A DNA stretch of 64,000 nt from CAVSRC01 sp963750065 (GCA_963750065.1 CAVVPK010000001.1:1-64000); one strand, 5' to 3'. Shown: positions 8,587 to 17,878, counted from the stretch's first letter. Translations and numbers: made by a program. The notes: generated by a model not told the origin, from the sequence alone.

Positions 8587-9195
8587 GTGATCCTCCCGGC
8601 GCTCTTCTTCTACCTGTTTTCGGCGGTCACCATCGCCTCGGCGATCATGGTCGTCGTAACCCGCAATCCCGTCCATTCGGTGCTGTTCCTGATCCTCGCC
8701 TTCTTCAATTCCGCCGGTCTGTTCGTCATGCTCGGCGCCGAATTCCTGGCGATGATCCTGGTCGTCGTCTATGTCGGCGCGGTCGCCGTGCTCTTCCTGT
8801 TCGTGGTGATGATGCTCGACGTCGATTTCGTCGAGCTGCGCCAGGGCGTCCTCAACTACCTGCCGATCGGCGGTCTGGTCGGCTTCGTTCTGCTGGCCGA
8901 GCTTCTTGTCGTGTTCGCCGGCTGGGCTTTCGCCCCGCACACGGCCACCCATGTCGTGCTGCCGATCAGCGGTGCCGTGTCCAACACCAAGGCGCTCGGC
9001 GACGTGCTCTACACCCGCTACATCTTCTTCTTCCAGGCGGCGGGCATGGTGCTGCTGGTCGCCATGATCGGCGCCATCGTGCTGACGCTGCAGCACAAGC
9101 CGAACGTCAAGCGCCAGTCGATTGCCGACCAGGTTGCACGCACGCCGGCCACGGCGATCGAAGTGCGCAAGGTCGAGCCGGGGAGGGGGATCTGA
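8587..9195 (+). CDS. nuoJ: NADH-quinone oxidoreductase subunit J
   Basis: Membrane subunit of complex I, 202 residues with five hydrophobic segments. The conserved TM3 region FLAMILVVVYVGAVAVLFLF is present. The start is GTG at 8587 (MILPALFFYLFSAV), which matches the usual family N-terminus; no ATG lies nearby. The stop overlaps the nuoK ATG by one base. Confidence 0.97.
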   Translation: MILPALFFYLFSAVTIASAIMVVVTRNPVHSVLFLILAFFNSAGLFVMLGAEFLAMILVVVYVGAVAVLFLFVVMMLDVDFVELRQGVLNYLPIGGLVGFVLLAELLVVFAGWAFAPHTATHVVLPISGAVSNTKALGDVLYTRYIFFFQAAGMVLLVAMIGAIVLTLQHKPNVKRQSIADQVARTPATAIEVRKVEPGRGI

Positions 9196-9503
9196 TGACC
9201 ATCGGTCTGTCACACTATCTGACCGTCGCCGCGATCCTGTTCACGATCGGCGTCTTCGGCATCTTCATCAACCGCAAGAACGTCATCGTCATCCTGATGT
9301 CGGTCGAGCTGCTGCTGCTTGCGGTCAACATCAATCTGGTTGCCTTCTCGGCCTTCCTCGGCGATCTCGTCGGGCAGGTCTATGCGCTGATCGTGCTCAC
9401 CGTCGCTGCGGCCGAGGCGTCCATCGGTCTTGCCATCCTCGTCGCCTTCTACCGCAATCGCGGCTCGATCGCGGTCGAGGACGTCAACATGATGAAGGGC
9501 TGA
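9195..9503 (+). CDS. nuoK: NADH-quinone oxidoreductase subunit K
   Basis: Small (102 aa) three-helix membrane subunit homologous to MrpC. Visible blocks are INRKNVIVILMSVELLLLAV, with the conserved Glu in TM2, and VYALIVLTVAAAEASIGLAI, with the second conserved Glu; both are needed for proton translocation in characterised homologues. Seven bp precede nuoL. Confidence 0.98.
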   Translation: MTIGLSHYLTVAAILFTIGVFGIFINRKNVIVILMSVELLLLAVNINLVAFSAFLGDLVGQVYALIVLTVAAAEASIGLAILVAFYRNRGSIAVEDVNMMKG

Positions 9504-9510
9504 ACGCGGC

Positions 9511-11538
9511 ATGTATCAGGCGATCGTCTTTCTGCCGCTGCTCGGTGCCATCATTGCCGGGGCGATTTCCATCGTCGGGGCCGCCCGCCGCTATCCCGGC
9601 GGCGAGGCCGGCGATCACAGCCACGGCAGCCGTCCCCGCGCCCATGCGCGCGACCAACACGACGGCGAAGCGCACGGCCACGAACCGGCGGCGGAAGGCT
9701 CGCGCGCGGCGGAGATCATCACCTCCGGCTTCCTGATCGTCGCCGCGCTGCTCTCCTGGGTCTCCTTCTTTTCCGTCGGCCTCGGCAGCGATCAAGTGCT
9801 GCGCGTGCCGGTGTTCACCTGGATCTCGTCGGGCACGCTGGCCGTCGACTGGGCGCTGAGGGTCGACACGCTGACTGCCGTCATGCTGGTCGTGGTCACC
9901 ACCATCTCGGCTGTCGTCCACGTTTATTCGATCGGCTACATGGCGCACGACCCCTACCGGCCGCGCTTCTTCGCGTATCTGTCGCTGTTCACCTTCGCCA
10001 TGCTGATGCTGGTGACCTCCGACAATCTGGTTCAGCTCTTCTTCGGCTGGGAGGGCGTCGGTCTGGCCTCGTATCTGCTCATCGGTTTCTGGTATCTGCG
10101 CCCGGCGGCCAACGCCGCGGCGATGAAGGCGTTTATCGTCAACCGCGTCGGCGATTTCGGCTTCGCGCTCGGCATCTTCGGCATCTTCTTCCTGTTTCAT
10201 TCGGTCGATTACGAGACGATCTTCGCCAATGCGTCGAGCGTCGCCGGCACGCCGATGCATTTCCTGTCGTGGAACCCTGATGCACTGACCGTGCTCTGCA
10301 TCCTGTTGTTCACGGGGGCGATGGGCAAGTCGGCGCAGTTCCTGCTCCACACCTGGCTGCCCGACGCGATGGAAGGCCCGACTCCGGTCTCGGCCCTCAT
10401 CCACGCCGCGACCATGGTGACCGCCGGCGTCTTCATGGTGGCGCGCCTGTCGCCGCTGTTCGAGCTGGCGCCGGTGGCGCTCACCGTGGTCACCTTCTTC
10501 GGCGCCACCACGGCCTTCTTCGCCGCCACGGTCGGCCTGGTGCAGAACGACATCAAGCGGGTGATCGCCTATTCGACCTGCTCGCAGCTCGGCTACATGT
10601 TCATCGCGCTCGGCGTCGGCGCCTATGGCGTGGCGATCTTCCACCTGTTCACCCACGCCTTCTTCAAGGCGCTCTTGTTCCTCGGCGCCGGGTCCGTGAT
10701 CCACGCCGTCTCCGACGAGCAGGACATGCGCAAGATGGGGGGCCTCAGGACCCACATCCCGCTCACCTACTGGATGATGATCGCCGGCACGCTGGCGCTG
10801 ACCGGCTTTCCGCTGACCGCCGGCTATTTCTCCAAGGACGCCATCATCGAAGCCGCCTATGGCGGCACCAATCCGCTGGCCGGCTATGCCTGGCTGCTCG
10901 CCGTCGTCTCCGCCCTGATGACGGCGTTCTATTCGTGGCGGCTGATCTTCTTGACCTTCCACGGCAAGGCCCGCGCCCCGGCGGAGGTGATGAAGCACAT
11001 CCACGAGTCGCCGAAGGTGATGATGTGGCCGCTCTATGTGCTGGCCGCCGGCGCCCTGTTCGCCGGTCTCGTGTTCTCCGGCATGTTTATCGGCGGCGGC
11101 GCGGAAACCTTCTGGAAGACGGCGGTCATCCTGCACCACGAGGGGGCCAAGCCGTCGTTCTGGATCGCCGTGCTGCCGACGGTGATGATGGTGATCGGCG
11201 TCGCCATCGCGGTGTGGTTCTACCTGCTCGATCCACGCGTGCCGCGCCGGCTCGCCCACCGCAACGACTGGCTCTACCAGTTCCTTCTCAACAAGTGGTA
11301 TTTCGACGAGCTCTACGATGTCCTGTTCGTGCGCTCGGCCAAGTGGATTGGCCGCTTCCTGTGGAAGAAGGGCGACGGCTGGCTGATCGACGGCTTCGGG
11401 CCGGACGGCGTTTCGGCGCGCGTGCTCGACGTGACGGCGCGCGTCGTGCGGCTGCAGTCGGGCTACCTCTACCATTACGCATTTGCCATGCTGATCGGCG
11501 TCGCCGCGCTGGTCACCTGGCTGATGTTCGCCGCGTGA
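9511..11538 (+). CDS. nuoL: NADH-quinone oxidoreductase subunit L, with His-rich loop
   Basis: Distal proton-pumping antiporter-like subunit, 675 residues with many hydrophobic segments and the long C-terminal lateral helix region. Core blocks: FFGWEGVGLASYLLIGFWY, GKSAQFLLHTWLPDAMEGPT, SALIHAATMVTAGVF. An unusual hydrophilic segment (about residues 30-65) between the first two membrane helices is rich in His (HSHG, AHARDQHDG, HGHE), Arg and acidic residues. It may bind metal or simply be a variable loop; I see no other evidence for either. Confidence 0.97.
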   Translation: MYQAIVFLPLLGAIIAGAISIVGAARRYPGGEAGDHSHGSRPRAHARDQHDGEAHGHEPAAEGSRAAEIITSGFLIVAALLSWVSFFSVGLGSDQVLRVPVFTWISSGTLAVDWALRVDTLTAVMLVVVTTISAVVHVYSIGYMAHDPYRPRFFAYLSLFTFAMLMLVTSDNLVQLFFGWEGVGLASYLLIGFWYLRPAANAAAMKAFIVNRVGDFGFALGIFGIFFLFHSVDYETIFANASSVAGTPMHFLSWNPDALTVLCILLFTGAMGKSAQFLLHTWLPDAMEGPTPVSALIHAATMVTAGVFMVARLSPLFELAPVALTVVTFFGATTAFFAATVGLVQNDIKRVIAYSTCSQLGYMFIALGVGAYGVAIFHLFTHAFFKALLFLGAGSVIHAVSDEQDMRKMGGLRTHIPLTYWMMIAGTLALTGFPLTAGYFSKDAIIEAAYGGTNPLAGYAWLLAVVSALMTAFYSWRLIFLTFHGKARAPAEVMKHIHESPKVMMWPLYVLAAGALFAGLVFSGMFIGGGAETFWKTAVILHHEGAKPSFWIAVLPTVMMVIGVAIAVWFYLLDPRVPRRLAHRNDWLYQFLLNKWYFDELYDVLFVRSAKWIGRFLWKKGDGWLIDGFGPDGVSARVLDVTARVVRLQSGYLYHYAFAMLIGVAALVTWLMFAA

Positions 11539-11545
11539 GGATGTG

Positions 11546-13057
11546 ATGAGCGACTGGCCGATCCTCTCGACGGTTACCTTCCTGCCGCTGGTCGGCGCCC
11601 TTCTGGTGCTGGTCATTCGGGGCGACGACGAGGTCTCCCGCCGCAACATCTACCATGTGGCATTGTGGACGACGGCGGTCACCTTCGTGCTGTCGCTGTT
11701 CATCTGGGCCAATTTCGACAACACCAATCCCGGCTTCCAGATGGTCGAGCAGGCGCCGTGGCTGTCGGGCAAGATTGGCTACAAGATGGGCGTCGACGGC
11801 ATCTCGATGCTGTTCGTCATCCTCACCACCTTCCTCATGCCGCTGTGCATTCTCGCCAGCCGGCTGACGGTGAAGAAGTACTTCAAGGAGTACATGGTCG
11901 CCTTCCTGGTGCTGGAGACGCTGATGATCGGCGTCTTCTGCGCGCTCGACCTGGTGCTCTTCTACGTCTTCTTCGAAGGCGGCCTCATCCCGATGTTCCT
12001 GATCATCGGCATCTGGGGCGGGCCGCGCCGCGTTTATGCCAGCTTCAAATTCTTCCTCTTCACGCTGGCCGGCTCGGTGCTCATGCTGCTCGCCGTCATG
12101 GCCATGTACTGGCAGGCGGGCACCACCGACATCCCGACGCTGCTCAACCATCCGTTCCCGGCCTCGATGCAGGCCTGGCTGTGGATCGCCTTCTTCGCCT
12201 CCTTCGCCGTCAAGCTGCCGATGTGGCCGGTGCACACCTGGCTGCCTGACGCGCATGTCGAGGCGCCGACGGCGGGCTCGGTCATCCTGGCGGCGATTCT
12301 GTTGAAGATGGGCGGCTATGGCTTCCTGCGTTTCTCGCTGCCGATGTTCCCGCTGGCCTCGGCCGAATTCGCGCCCTTCGTCTTCACCCTCTCCGTGGTG
12401 GCGATCATCTACACCTCCTACGTCGCGCTGATGCAGGAGGACATGAAGAAGCTCATCGCCTATTCGTCGGTGGCGCATATGGGCTTCGTCACCATGGGCC
12501 TGTTCGCCATGAACGCCCAGGGCGTGCAGGGCGGCATCTTCCAGATGCTCTCCCACGGCCTCGTCTCCGGCGCCCTGTTCCTCAGCGTCGGCGTTGTCTA
12601 CGACCGCATGCACACGCGCGAGATCGCCGCCTACGGCGGGCTGGTCAACCGCATGCCCGTCTATGCCGCGGTGTTCATGATCTTCACGTTGGCCAATGTC
12701 GGCCTGCCCGGAACCAGCGGCTTTGTCGGCGAGTTCCTGACGATGATCGGCGCCTTCCAGGTCAACACCTGGGTCGTCTTTTTTGCCGCCACCGGCGTCA
12801 TCCTGTCGGCGGGCTACGCACTGTGGCTCTACCGCCGCATCATCTACGGTGCGCTCGACAAGGAGAGCCTGAAGGGGATCCTCGACCTATCCGGCCGCGA
12901 GATCGCCATTCTGGCGCCGCTGGTCGTGCTGACGATCTTCTTCGGCTTCTACCCGGCGCCGGTGTTGCACGTGACGGCGGCGGCGGTCGACCAACTGGTC
13001 GGCAATTACCAGGCGGCGCTGTCGGCCGCCGGCAAGCTCGCCGCCGTGGCGCATTAG
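11546..13057 (+). CDS. nuoM: NADH-quinone oxidoreductase subunit M
   Basis: Antiporter-like proton-pumping membrane subunit of complex I, 503 residues with about 14 hydrophobic segments. Blocks seen: FYVFFEGGLIPMFLIIGIWG, with the conserved Glu, and VKLPMWPVHTWLPDAHVEAP. ATG 11546 (MSDWPILS) was chosen over an in-frame GTG directly before it. Confidence 0.97.
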   Translation: MSDWPILSTVTFLPLVGALLVLVIRGDDEVSRRNIYHVALWTTAVTFVLSLFIWANFDNTNPGFQMVEQAPWLSGKIGYKMGVDGISMLFVILTTFLMPLCILASRLTVKKYFKEYMVAFLVLETLMIGVFCALDLVLFYVFFEGGLIPMFLIIGIWGGPRRVYASFKFFLFTLAGSVLMLLAVMAMYWQAGTTDIPTLLNHPFPASMQAWLWIAFFASFAVKLPMWPVHTWLPDAHVEAPTAGSVILAAILLKMGGYGFLRFSLPMFPLASAEFAPFVFTLSVVAIIYTSYVALMQEDMKKLIAYSSVAHMGFVTMGLFAMNAQGVQGGIFQMLSHGLVSGALFLSVGVVYDRMHTREIAAYGGLVNRMPVYAAVFMIFTLANVGLPGTSGFVGEFLTMIGAFQVNTWVVFFAATGVILSAGYALWLYRRIIYGALDKESLKGILDLSGREIAILAPLVVLTIFFGFYPAPVLHVTAAAVDQLVGNYQAALSAAGKLAAVAH

Positions 13058-13071
13058 GAGAGGCGGGGGCG

Positions 13072-14499
13072 ATGCCGAGCGATTTTTCCTTCCTGACGGT
13101 GCTGCCGGAAATCATGCTGGCCGTCGGTGCGCTGGCCCTGCTGATGGTCGGCGTCTTCGGCGGCACCCGCGTCGTCACGCTGGTGACCTTCCTGGCGGTT
13201 GCCCTGCTGGCCGTGACCCTGCTGGTCGTCGCCTTCGTGCGCGCGGACGGCGTCATCTTCAACGGCGCCTTCGTGCTCGATCCGTTTGCGCGCCTGATGA
13301 AGATACTGGTGCTGATCGGCTCCGGCGTCGCCATCATCATGTCGGTCGGCTTCGCCCGCGCCCAGAAGTTCGAGCGCTTCGAATATCCGGTGCTCATCGT
13401 CATCGCCACGCTCGGCATGATGATGATGATCTCGGCCAACGACCTGATCGCCGTCTATCTCGGCCTCGAGCTGATGTCGCTGTCGCTCTATGTGGTGGCG
13501 GCGATCAACCGGGATTCGGTGCGCTCCACCGAGGCGGGCTTGAAATATTTCGTACTCGGTGCGCTCTCCTCGGGCATGCTGCTCTACGGCGCCTCGTTGG
13601 TCTACGGCTTCACCGGCCAGACCACCTTTGCCGGCATTGCCGCAGCACTCCAGGGCGGTGCCTCGATCGGACTGGTCTTCGGTCTCGTCTTCCTGATCGC
13701 CGGCTTCGCCTTCAAGGTGTCGGCGGTGCCCTTCCACATGTGGACGCCAGACGTCTATGAGGGCGCCCCAACTCCGGTCACCGCCTTCTTCGCGGCGGCC
13801 CCCAAGGTGGCGGCGATGGCGCTCTTCATCCGCGCCATGGTCGGGCCGTTCGGCGCCGTCACCCATGAATGGCAGCAGGTCATCTCCTTCATTTCCATCC
13901 TGTCCATGGTGCTCGGCGCCTTCGCCGCCATCGGCCAGACCAACATCAAGCGGCTGATGGCCTATTCCTCCATCGGCCATATGGGTTTCGCGCTGGTCGG
14001 GCTCGCTTCCGGCACACAGGCCGGCGTGCAGGGCGTCATCATCTACCTGCTGGTCTATATGGCGATGACCCTTGGCACCTTTGCCTGCATCCTCGCCATG
14101 CGCCGCGGCGAGACCATGGTCGAGGACATCGACGATCTCGCCGGCTTGTCGCGCACAAACCCGGTGATGGCCTTCATACTGGCCATGCTGCTCTTCTCGC
14201 TCGCCGGTATCCCGCCGCTCGCCGGCTTCTTTGCCAAGTTCTATGTGTTTCTCGCGGCCATCGAATCCGGCCTCTACGTGCTGGCGGTCATCGGCGTGCT
14301 CGCCAGCGTCGTGGGCGCCTACTACTATGTGCGCATCGTCAAGATCATGTATTTCGACGAGCCAGCCGGCGGCTTCGCCCCGATGGCGACCGAACTCAAG
14401 GCCGTCCTCGGTGTCAGCGGCGCCTTCATCCTGTTCTTCATCTTCATCGCCGGACCGATCGGCACGGCTGCGGACCTAGCTGCCAAGACCTTCTTCTAG
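13072..14499 (+). CDS. nuoN: NADH-quinone oxidoreductase subunit N
   Basis: Third antiporter-like membrane subunit of complex I, 475 residues. Blocks: DLIAVYLGLELMSLSLYVV, SAVPFHMWTPDVYEGAP and the C-terminal LLFSLAGIPPLAGFFAKFYV. ATG 13072 is preceded by a GGAGAGG-type ribosome-binding site. It is the last complex I gene; birA follows after 2 bp, so transcription probably continues. Confidence 0.97.
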   Translation: MPSDFSFLTVLPEIMLAVGALALLMVGVFGGTRVVTLVTFLAVALLAVTLLVVAFVRADGVIFNGAFVLDPFARLMKILVLIGSGVAIIMSVGFARAQKFERFEYPVLIVIATLGMMMMISANDLIAVYLGLELMSLSLYVVAAINRDSVRSTEAGLKYFVLGALSSGMLLYGASLVYGFTGQTTFAGIAAALQGGASIGLVFGLVFLIAGFAFKVSAVPFHMWTPDVYEGAPTPVTAFFAAAPKVAAMALFIRAMVGPFGAVTHEWQQVISFISILSMVLGAFAAIGQTNIKRLMAYSSIGHMGFALVGLASGTQAGVQGVIIYLLVYMAMTLGTFACILAMRRGETMVEDIDDLAGLSRTNPVMAFILAMLLFSLAGIPPLAGFFAKFYVFLAAIESGLYVLAVIGVLASVVGAYYYVRIVKIMYFDEPAGGFAPMATELKAVLGVSGAFILFFIFIAGPIGTAADLAAKTFF

Positions 14500-14501
14500 G
14501 G

Positions 14502-15266
14502 ATGGCAAGTTCGCTACCGGACGGCTATCGCCGCGAGCACCACGACAGCCTGAAGTCCACCAATGCCCATGCTCTGGCTGCCGCCCGCGCCGGTGCGGCA
14601 GCTGGCCTGTGGATGACGGCGGGCGAGCAGACCGCCGGGCGCGGCCGCCGCGGTCGCGCCTGGACCACGGGCGCCGGCAACCTCGCCGCCTCGCTGATGC
14701 TGATCGATCCGGCCCCGCGCGCGCTCGCCGCGACGGTCTCCTTCGTGGCGGCGGTGGCGCTGCATCAGGCGGTCGTCGATGTTGCCGGGCCGGCGGCGGC
14801 CGAACGTCTGGCATTGAAATGGCCGAACGACCTGCTGCTCGACCGCTTGAAGGTCGCCGGCATCCTGATCGAGGGAGAGGGGCTCGCCTCCGGCGCCTTT
14901 GCCGTGATCATCGGCATTGGCGTCAACTGCGTCTCGCATCCGCAACTGGCCGGCGGGCAGGCGGCAGGCGATTTCAGTGCCCGCGGCCTGCCGGTGGACG
15001 CGGAAATGTTGTTCAGCAGGCTCGCTCTCCGCATGGACGAGGAATTGCGCCTCTGGGACCGCGGCCGCGGCTTCTCCGCCGTGCGGGCAGCATGGCTTGC
15101 CCGGGCGGCCGGTGTCGGCGAGCCGATCCGGGTCAACCTTGCCGGTGGCCCGGTCGATGGCCGCTTCGAGGCGCTCGACGAGACAGGACGGCTCGTTCTC
15201 CTGGGTGAGAACGGTAAGCGCCAGAGCATCGGCGCCGGGGACGTCTTCTTGGTCGGCACAGGATAG
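14502..15266 (+). CDS. birA: Biotin-[acetyl-CoA-carboxylase] ligase
   Basis: Attaches biotin to carboxylase carrier proteins via biotinyl-5'-AMP. 254 residues; the catalytic domain only, without the N-terminal DNA-binding domain of E. coli BirA, so a regulatory role is not expected. Motifs: early STNAHAL, AGEQTAGRGRRGRAW (the ATP/biotin loop GRGRRGR), LKWPNDLLL, KVAGILIEGEG and a C-terminal SH3-like segment. Start ATG 14502 lies 2 bp after nuoN; birA directly after nuoN is the usual alphaproteobacterial order. Confidence 0.93.
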   Translation: MASSLPDGYRREHHDSLKSTNAHALAAARAGAAAGLWMTAGEQTAGRGRRGRAWTTGAGNLAASLMLIDPAPRALAATVSFVAAVALHQAVVDVAGPAAAERLALKWPNDLLLDRLKVAGILIEGEGLASGAFAVIIGIGVNCVSHPQLAGGQAAGDFSARGLPVDAEMLFSRLALRMDEELRLWDRGRGFSAVRAAWLARAAGVGEPIRVNLAGGPVDGRFEALDETGRLVLLGENGKRQSIGAGDVFLVGTG

Positions 15267-15272
15267 ATCCAG

Positions 15273-16949
15273 ATGCCGCGCACGCCCGAAAACGAACTGG
15301 TCTTCCTGCCGCTCGGCGGGGTTGGCGAGATCGGCATGAACCTCGCCCTTTACGGTTTTGGCCCGCGCCACGAGCGCACCTGGATCGCCGTCGATTTCGG
15401 CGTTTCCTTCGCCCATGCCGACCTGCCCGGCGTCGATCTCGTCTTCCCCGATATCGGCTATCTCGAGGAGGAGCGCATCAACCTCCTCGGCATCGTCATC
15501 ACCCACGCCCACGAGGACCATTTCGGCGCCCTGATCGACCTGTGGCCGCGCTTGCGCGTGCCGATCTATGCCACGGCCTTCACCGCCAATCTGCTCGCCG
15601 CCAAGATCGCCGGCGAAGCGGACGCCGCGCAGGTCCCGGTCAATGTCGTCAAGGCCGGCGACCGCGTCACGCTGGGGCCGTTCGAGGTCGAATACATAAA
15701 CGTCGCCCACTCGATCCCCGAATCGAATGCGCTGGCCATTCGCACGCCGCTTGGCCTCGTGCTGCACAGTGGCGACTGGAAGCTCGACGATCGGCCGACC
15801 GTCGGCCTGCCGACCGATGTGGCGCGGCTCAAGGCCATCGGCGAAGAAGGCGTGCTGGCGCTCATCTCGGATTCCACCAATTCCATGCGCGAGGGCGTGA
15901 GCCCCAGCGAGACCGAGGTCGAGCGCGAGCTCGCCGAGATCATCCGCGCGGCCAAGGGTCGGCGGGTCGCCTTCACCACCTTCGCCTCGAATGTCGGGCG
16001 CCTGCGCTCGATCGCACTTGCCGCCCGCGAAGCCGGCCGCGACGTGGTCGTTGTCGGCCGCGCCATGCGCCGGGTCCTCGACGTTGCCGGCGAACTCGGC
16101 ATGCTCGACGATATGCCGCCCTTCCTCACCGAGGATGCTTACGCCTATCTGCCGCGCGAAAAGGTGGTGGTGCTCTTGACCGGCAGCCAAGGTGAGCCCC
16201 GCGCGGCGCTGGCACGCGTCGCCTTCGACGACCACCCGCGCATCGAACTGGCCGAGGGCGACATCGTCGTCTTCTCGGCGCGCGCCATTCCCGGCAACGA
16301 ATACGACATCATCCGCATCATGAATGCGCTCACCGAGCGCGGCATCCGGGTGATCACCGATCGCGACCGGCTGGTTCACACCTCCGGCCATCCGCGCCGC
16401 GGCGAGATGCGTGAGCTTTACGGCTGGCTGAAACCGCGCATCGCCATCCCCGTCCACGGCGAGCCGATGCACCTGGCGGCCCACGCCGATCTGGCGCGCG
16501 AGCTTGGCGTCGAGACCGTCGTCGAGGTCGAGGACGGCATCATGACACGGCTGGCGCCGGACCCCGTAGCCCAGATCGACGAGATCGAGGCGCGGCGGCT
16601 CTACAAGGACGGCCGGCTGATCGCCGATCTGGACGGCACCGGCGTCGTCGAGCGGCGGCGCCTGTCCTTCGTCGGCCACGTCACGGTGGCCATCGCGGTG
16701 AATGCGAAGGGAGAGATTGTGGACGAGCCGCAGGTCGATCTCATCGGCGTCGCCCGGGCGGATGCCGGCGGCCGGCCGATGGAGGAGACGGCGATGGATG
16801 CCGTCATGGCGACCCTGGATTCGCTGCCGCGGCCGATCCGCCGCGATCCCGATGCACTGGGCGAGGCCGTGCGGCGGGCGGTGCGCGGGTCGATCGCCCA
16901 GGCCTGGGGCAAAAAGCCGATTTGCACCGTCTTCGTCTCGGTCGTATGA
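15273..16949 (+). CDS. rnj: Ribonuclease J
   Basis: Metallo-beta-lactamase/beta-CASP ribonuclease (5'-3' exonuclease and endonuclease) acting in rRNA and mRNA processing. 558 residues. The zinc motif HAHEDH is at residues 78-83. The N-terminal LPLGGVGEIGMNLALYG, the block SDSTNSMREGVSPSE and the late HTSGHPRRGE and PVHGEPMHL segments (beta-CASP metal ligands) are all present. It lies 6 bp after birA and overlaps the next gene by 4 bp (ATGA). Confidence 0.95.
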   Translation: MPRTPENELVFLPLGGVGEIGMNLALYGFGPRHERTWIAVDFGVSFAHADLPGVDLVFPDIGYLEEERINLLGIVITHAHEDHFGALIDLWPRLRVPIYATAFTANLLAAKIAGEADAAQVPVNVVKAGDRVTLGPFEVEYINVAHSIPESNALAIRTPLGLVLHSGDWKLDDRPTVGLPTDVARLKAIGEEGVLALISDSTNSMREGVSPSETEVERELAEIIRAAKGRRVAFTTFASNVGRLRSIALAAREAGRDVVVVGRAMRRVLDVAGELGMLDDMPPFLTEDAYAYLPREKVVVLLTGSQGEPRAALARVAFDDHPRIELAEGDIVVFSARAIPGNEYDIIRIMNALTERGIRVITDRDRLVHTSGHPRRGEMRELYGWLKPRIAIPVHGEPMHLAAHADLARELGVETVVEVEDGIMTRLAPDPVAQIDEIEARRLYKDGRLIADLDGTGVVERRRLSFVGHVTVAIAVNAKGEIVDEPQVDLIGVARADAGGRPMEETAMDAVMATLDSLPRPIRRDPDALGEAVRRAVRGSIAQAWGKKPICTVFVSVV

Positions 16950-17362
16950 GCAGCACCATGATCGGCCGTCTCAACCACGTTGCCATCGCGGTCACCGACC
17001 TCGACGCGGCCGCGGCGCTCTACCGCAACATGCTGGGCGCCACCGTCTCCGAGCCGGTTGCCATGCCAGACCACTGCGTGACGACGGTCTTTGTCGAACT
17101 GCCGAATACCAAGGTCGAGTTGATCGCGCCGCTCGGCGATGAATCGCCCCTGGCCGGCTTCCTCGAGCGCAACCCGTTCGGCGGCATCCATCACATCTGC
17201 TACGAGGTCACCGACGTGCGCGCGGCCGTCGCCGCCCTGAGCGCCCGCGGCGTGCGGGTGCTGGGCAACGGCGAGCCCAAGATCGGCGCCCACGGCAAGC
17301 CGGTGATCTTCGTCCATCCCAAGGACTTCCTCGGCACGCTGATTGAACTGGAAGAGGCGTGA
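16946..17362 (+). CDS. mce: Methylmalonyl-CoA epimerase
   Basis: Vicinal-oxygen-chelate protein that interconverts (R)- and (S)-methylmalonyl-CoA in propionyl-CoA metabolism. 138 residues in two beta-alpha-beta-beta-beta modules. Likely metal ligands are His in LNHVAIAV, His in GGIHHICYEV and the final Glu of LIELEE. ATG 16946 overlaps the rnj stop (ATGA); a second in-frame ATG at 16958 (MIGRLNHV) matches many homologues and cannot be excluded. Co-location with rnj is common in this order. Confidence 0.9.
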   Translation: MSSTMIGRLNHVAIAVTDLDAAAALYRNMLGATVSEPVAMPDHCVTTVFVELPNTKVELIAPLGDESPLAGFLERNPFGGIHHICYEVTDVRAAVAALSARGVRVLGNGEPKIGAHGKPVIFVHPKDFLGTLIELEEA

Positions 17363-17369
17363 GAGGCCC

Positions 17370-17639
17370 ATGAATCCGATCTTCATTGCCGCCATCTATT
17401 TCGTCGTCTGGTGGCTGGTCCTGTTCGCCATCATGCCCTTCGGCATGCACACGCAAGACGAGGAGGGCGAGGTCGTTCTCGGGACGACGCGCAGTGCCCC
17501 GGTGCGTCCGAATCTGATGAGGAAGGCGATCATCACCACGATCGTCACCACCATCCTGGTGGCGGCGTTCGTGTTTGCCGTCGCCTATTTTGGGATCACG
17601 GTGTGGAGCGTGGCCGACTGGATCGACCTCCGCCAGTGA
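17370..17639 (+). CDS. DUF1467 family membrane protein
   Basis: 89 residues with two transmembrane helices: the first about residues 4-22 (FIAAIYFVVWWLVLFAIMPF), the second about 53-75. The connecting loop has the family pattern MPFGMHTQDEEGEVVLGT...SAP. Family function unknown. ATG 17370 lies 7 bp after the epimerase stop and is preceded by GAGAGG. It is the last gene of the nuo-birA-rnj block before a 441-bp gap. Confidence 0.88.
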   Translation: MNPIFIAAIYFVVWWLVLFAIMPFGMHTQDEEGEVVLGTTRSAPVRPNLMRKAIITTIVTTILVAAFVFAVAYFGITVWSVADWIDLRQ

Positions 17640-17655
17640 AACGACCTGGCGCCCA

Positions 17656-17685
17656 ATAAAAAAGCAAGGCCTTGCGGCCTTGCTT
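17656..17685 (-). terminator. Intrinsic terminator, minus orientation
   Basis: A ten-base inverted repeat AAGCAAGGCC / GGCCTTGCTT (17662-17671 and 17676-17685) with loop TTGC. The T-tract lies on the minus-strand 3' side (A-run at 17658-17664 on +), so it terminates minus-strand transcription best. There is no annotated minus-strand gene upstream of it except the candidate at 17738-17878. It may also act bidirectionally for the nuo-rnj operon. Confidence 0.6.
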
Positions 17686-17737
17686 CACCGAGTTCCGCGT
17701 CTCACGCCCTTCGTTCGACGACCACGGCCCAATTGGC

Positions 17738-17878
17738 TTATTGGACCTGATTTTTGATCGCCGCGGCGGCAGCCTTTTTGGCGCGCCTGAAGGGATCTTC
17801 CTCCCAAGACTTAGACCGCGATGCCCTTTTTCTTCGACGACGACCGGCTCGCGCCGGGCTCCGTCTTTTCTTATTGAT
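17738..17878 (-). other. Candidate short Arg/Lys-rich coding remnant without a normal start codon
   Basis: On the minus strand a stop-bounded frame encodes about 46 residues with protein-like composition: an Arg/Lys-rich start (KKRRSPARAGRRRRKR), then KSWEEDPFRRAKKAAAAAIK, ending NQVQ-stop. The first codon after the upstream in-frame TGA is ATC; there is no ATG, GTG or TTG in frame, so it is either a remnant, a gene with a rare start, or chance. The minus-oriented terminator about 52 bp downstream argues for a minus-strand transcript. The rest of the gap 17640-18080 holds no other supported gene. Confidence 0.25.

Noticed and set aside
9484..11649. 721-residue minus frame opposite nuoL (and similar long minus frames over nuoD-G, rnj and nuoM/N)
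   Set aside because: Same antisense artefact; the plus-strand genes have intact family motifs.
13869..14501. Upstream extension of birA through nuoN
   Set aside because: It is another frame of nuoN; the BirA domain starts at 14502.
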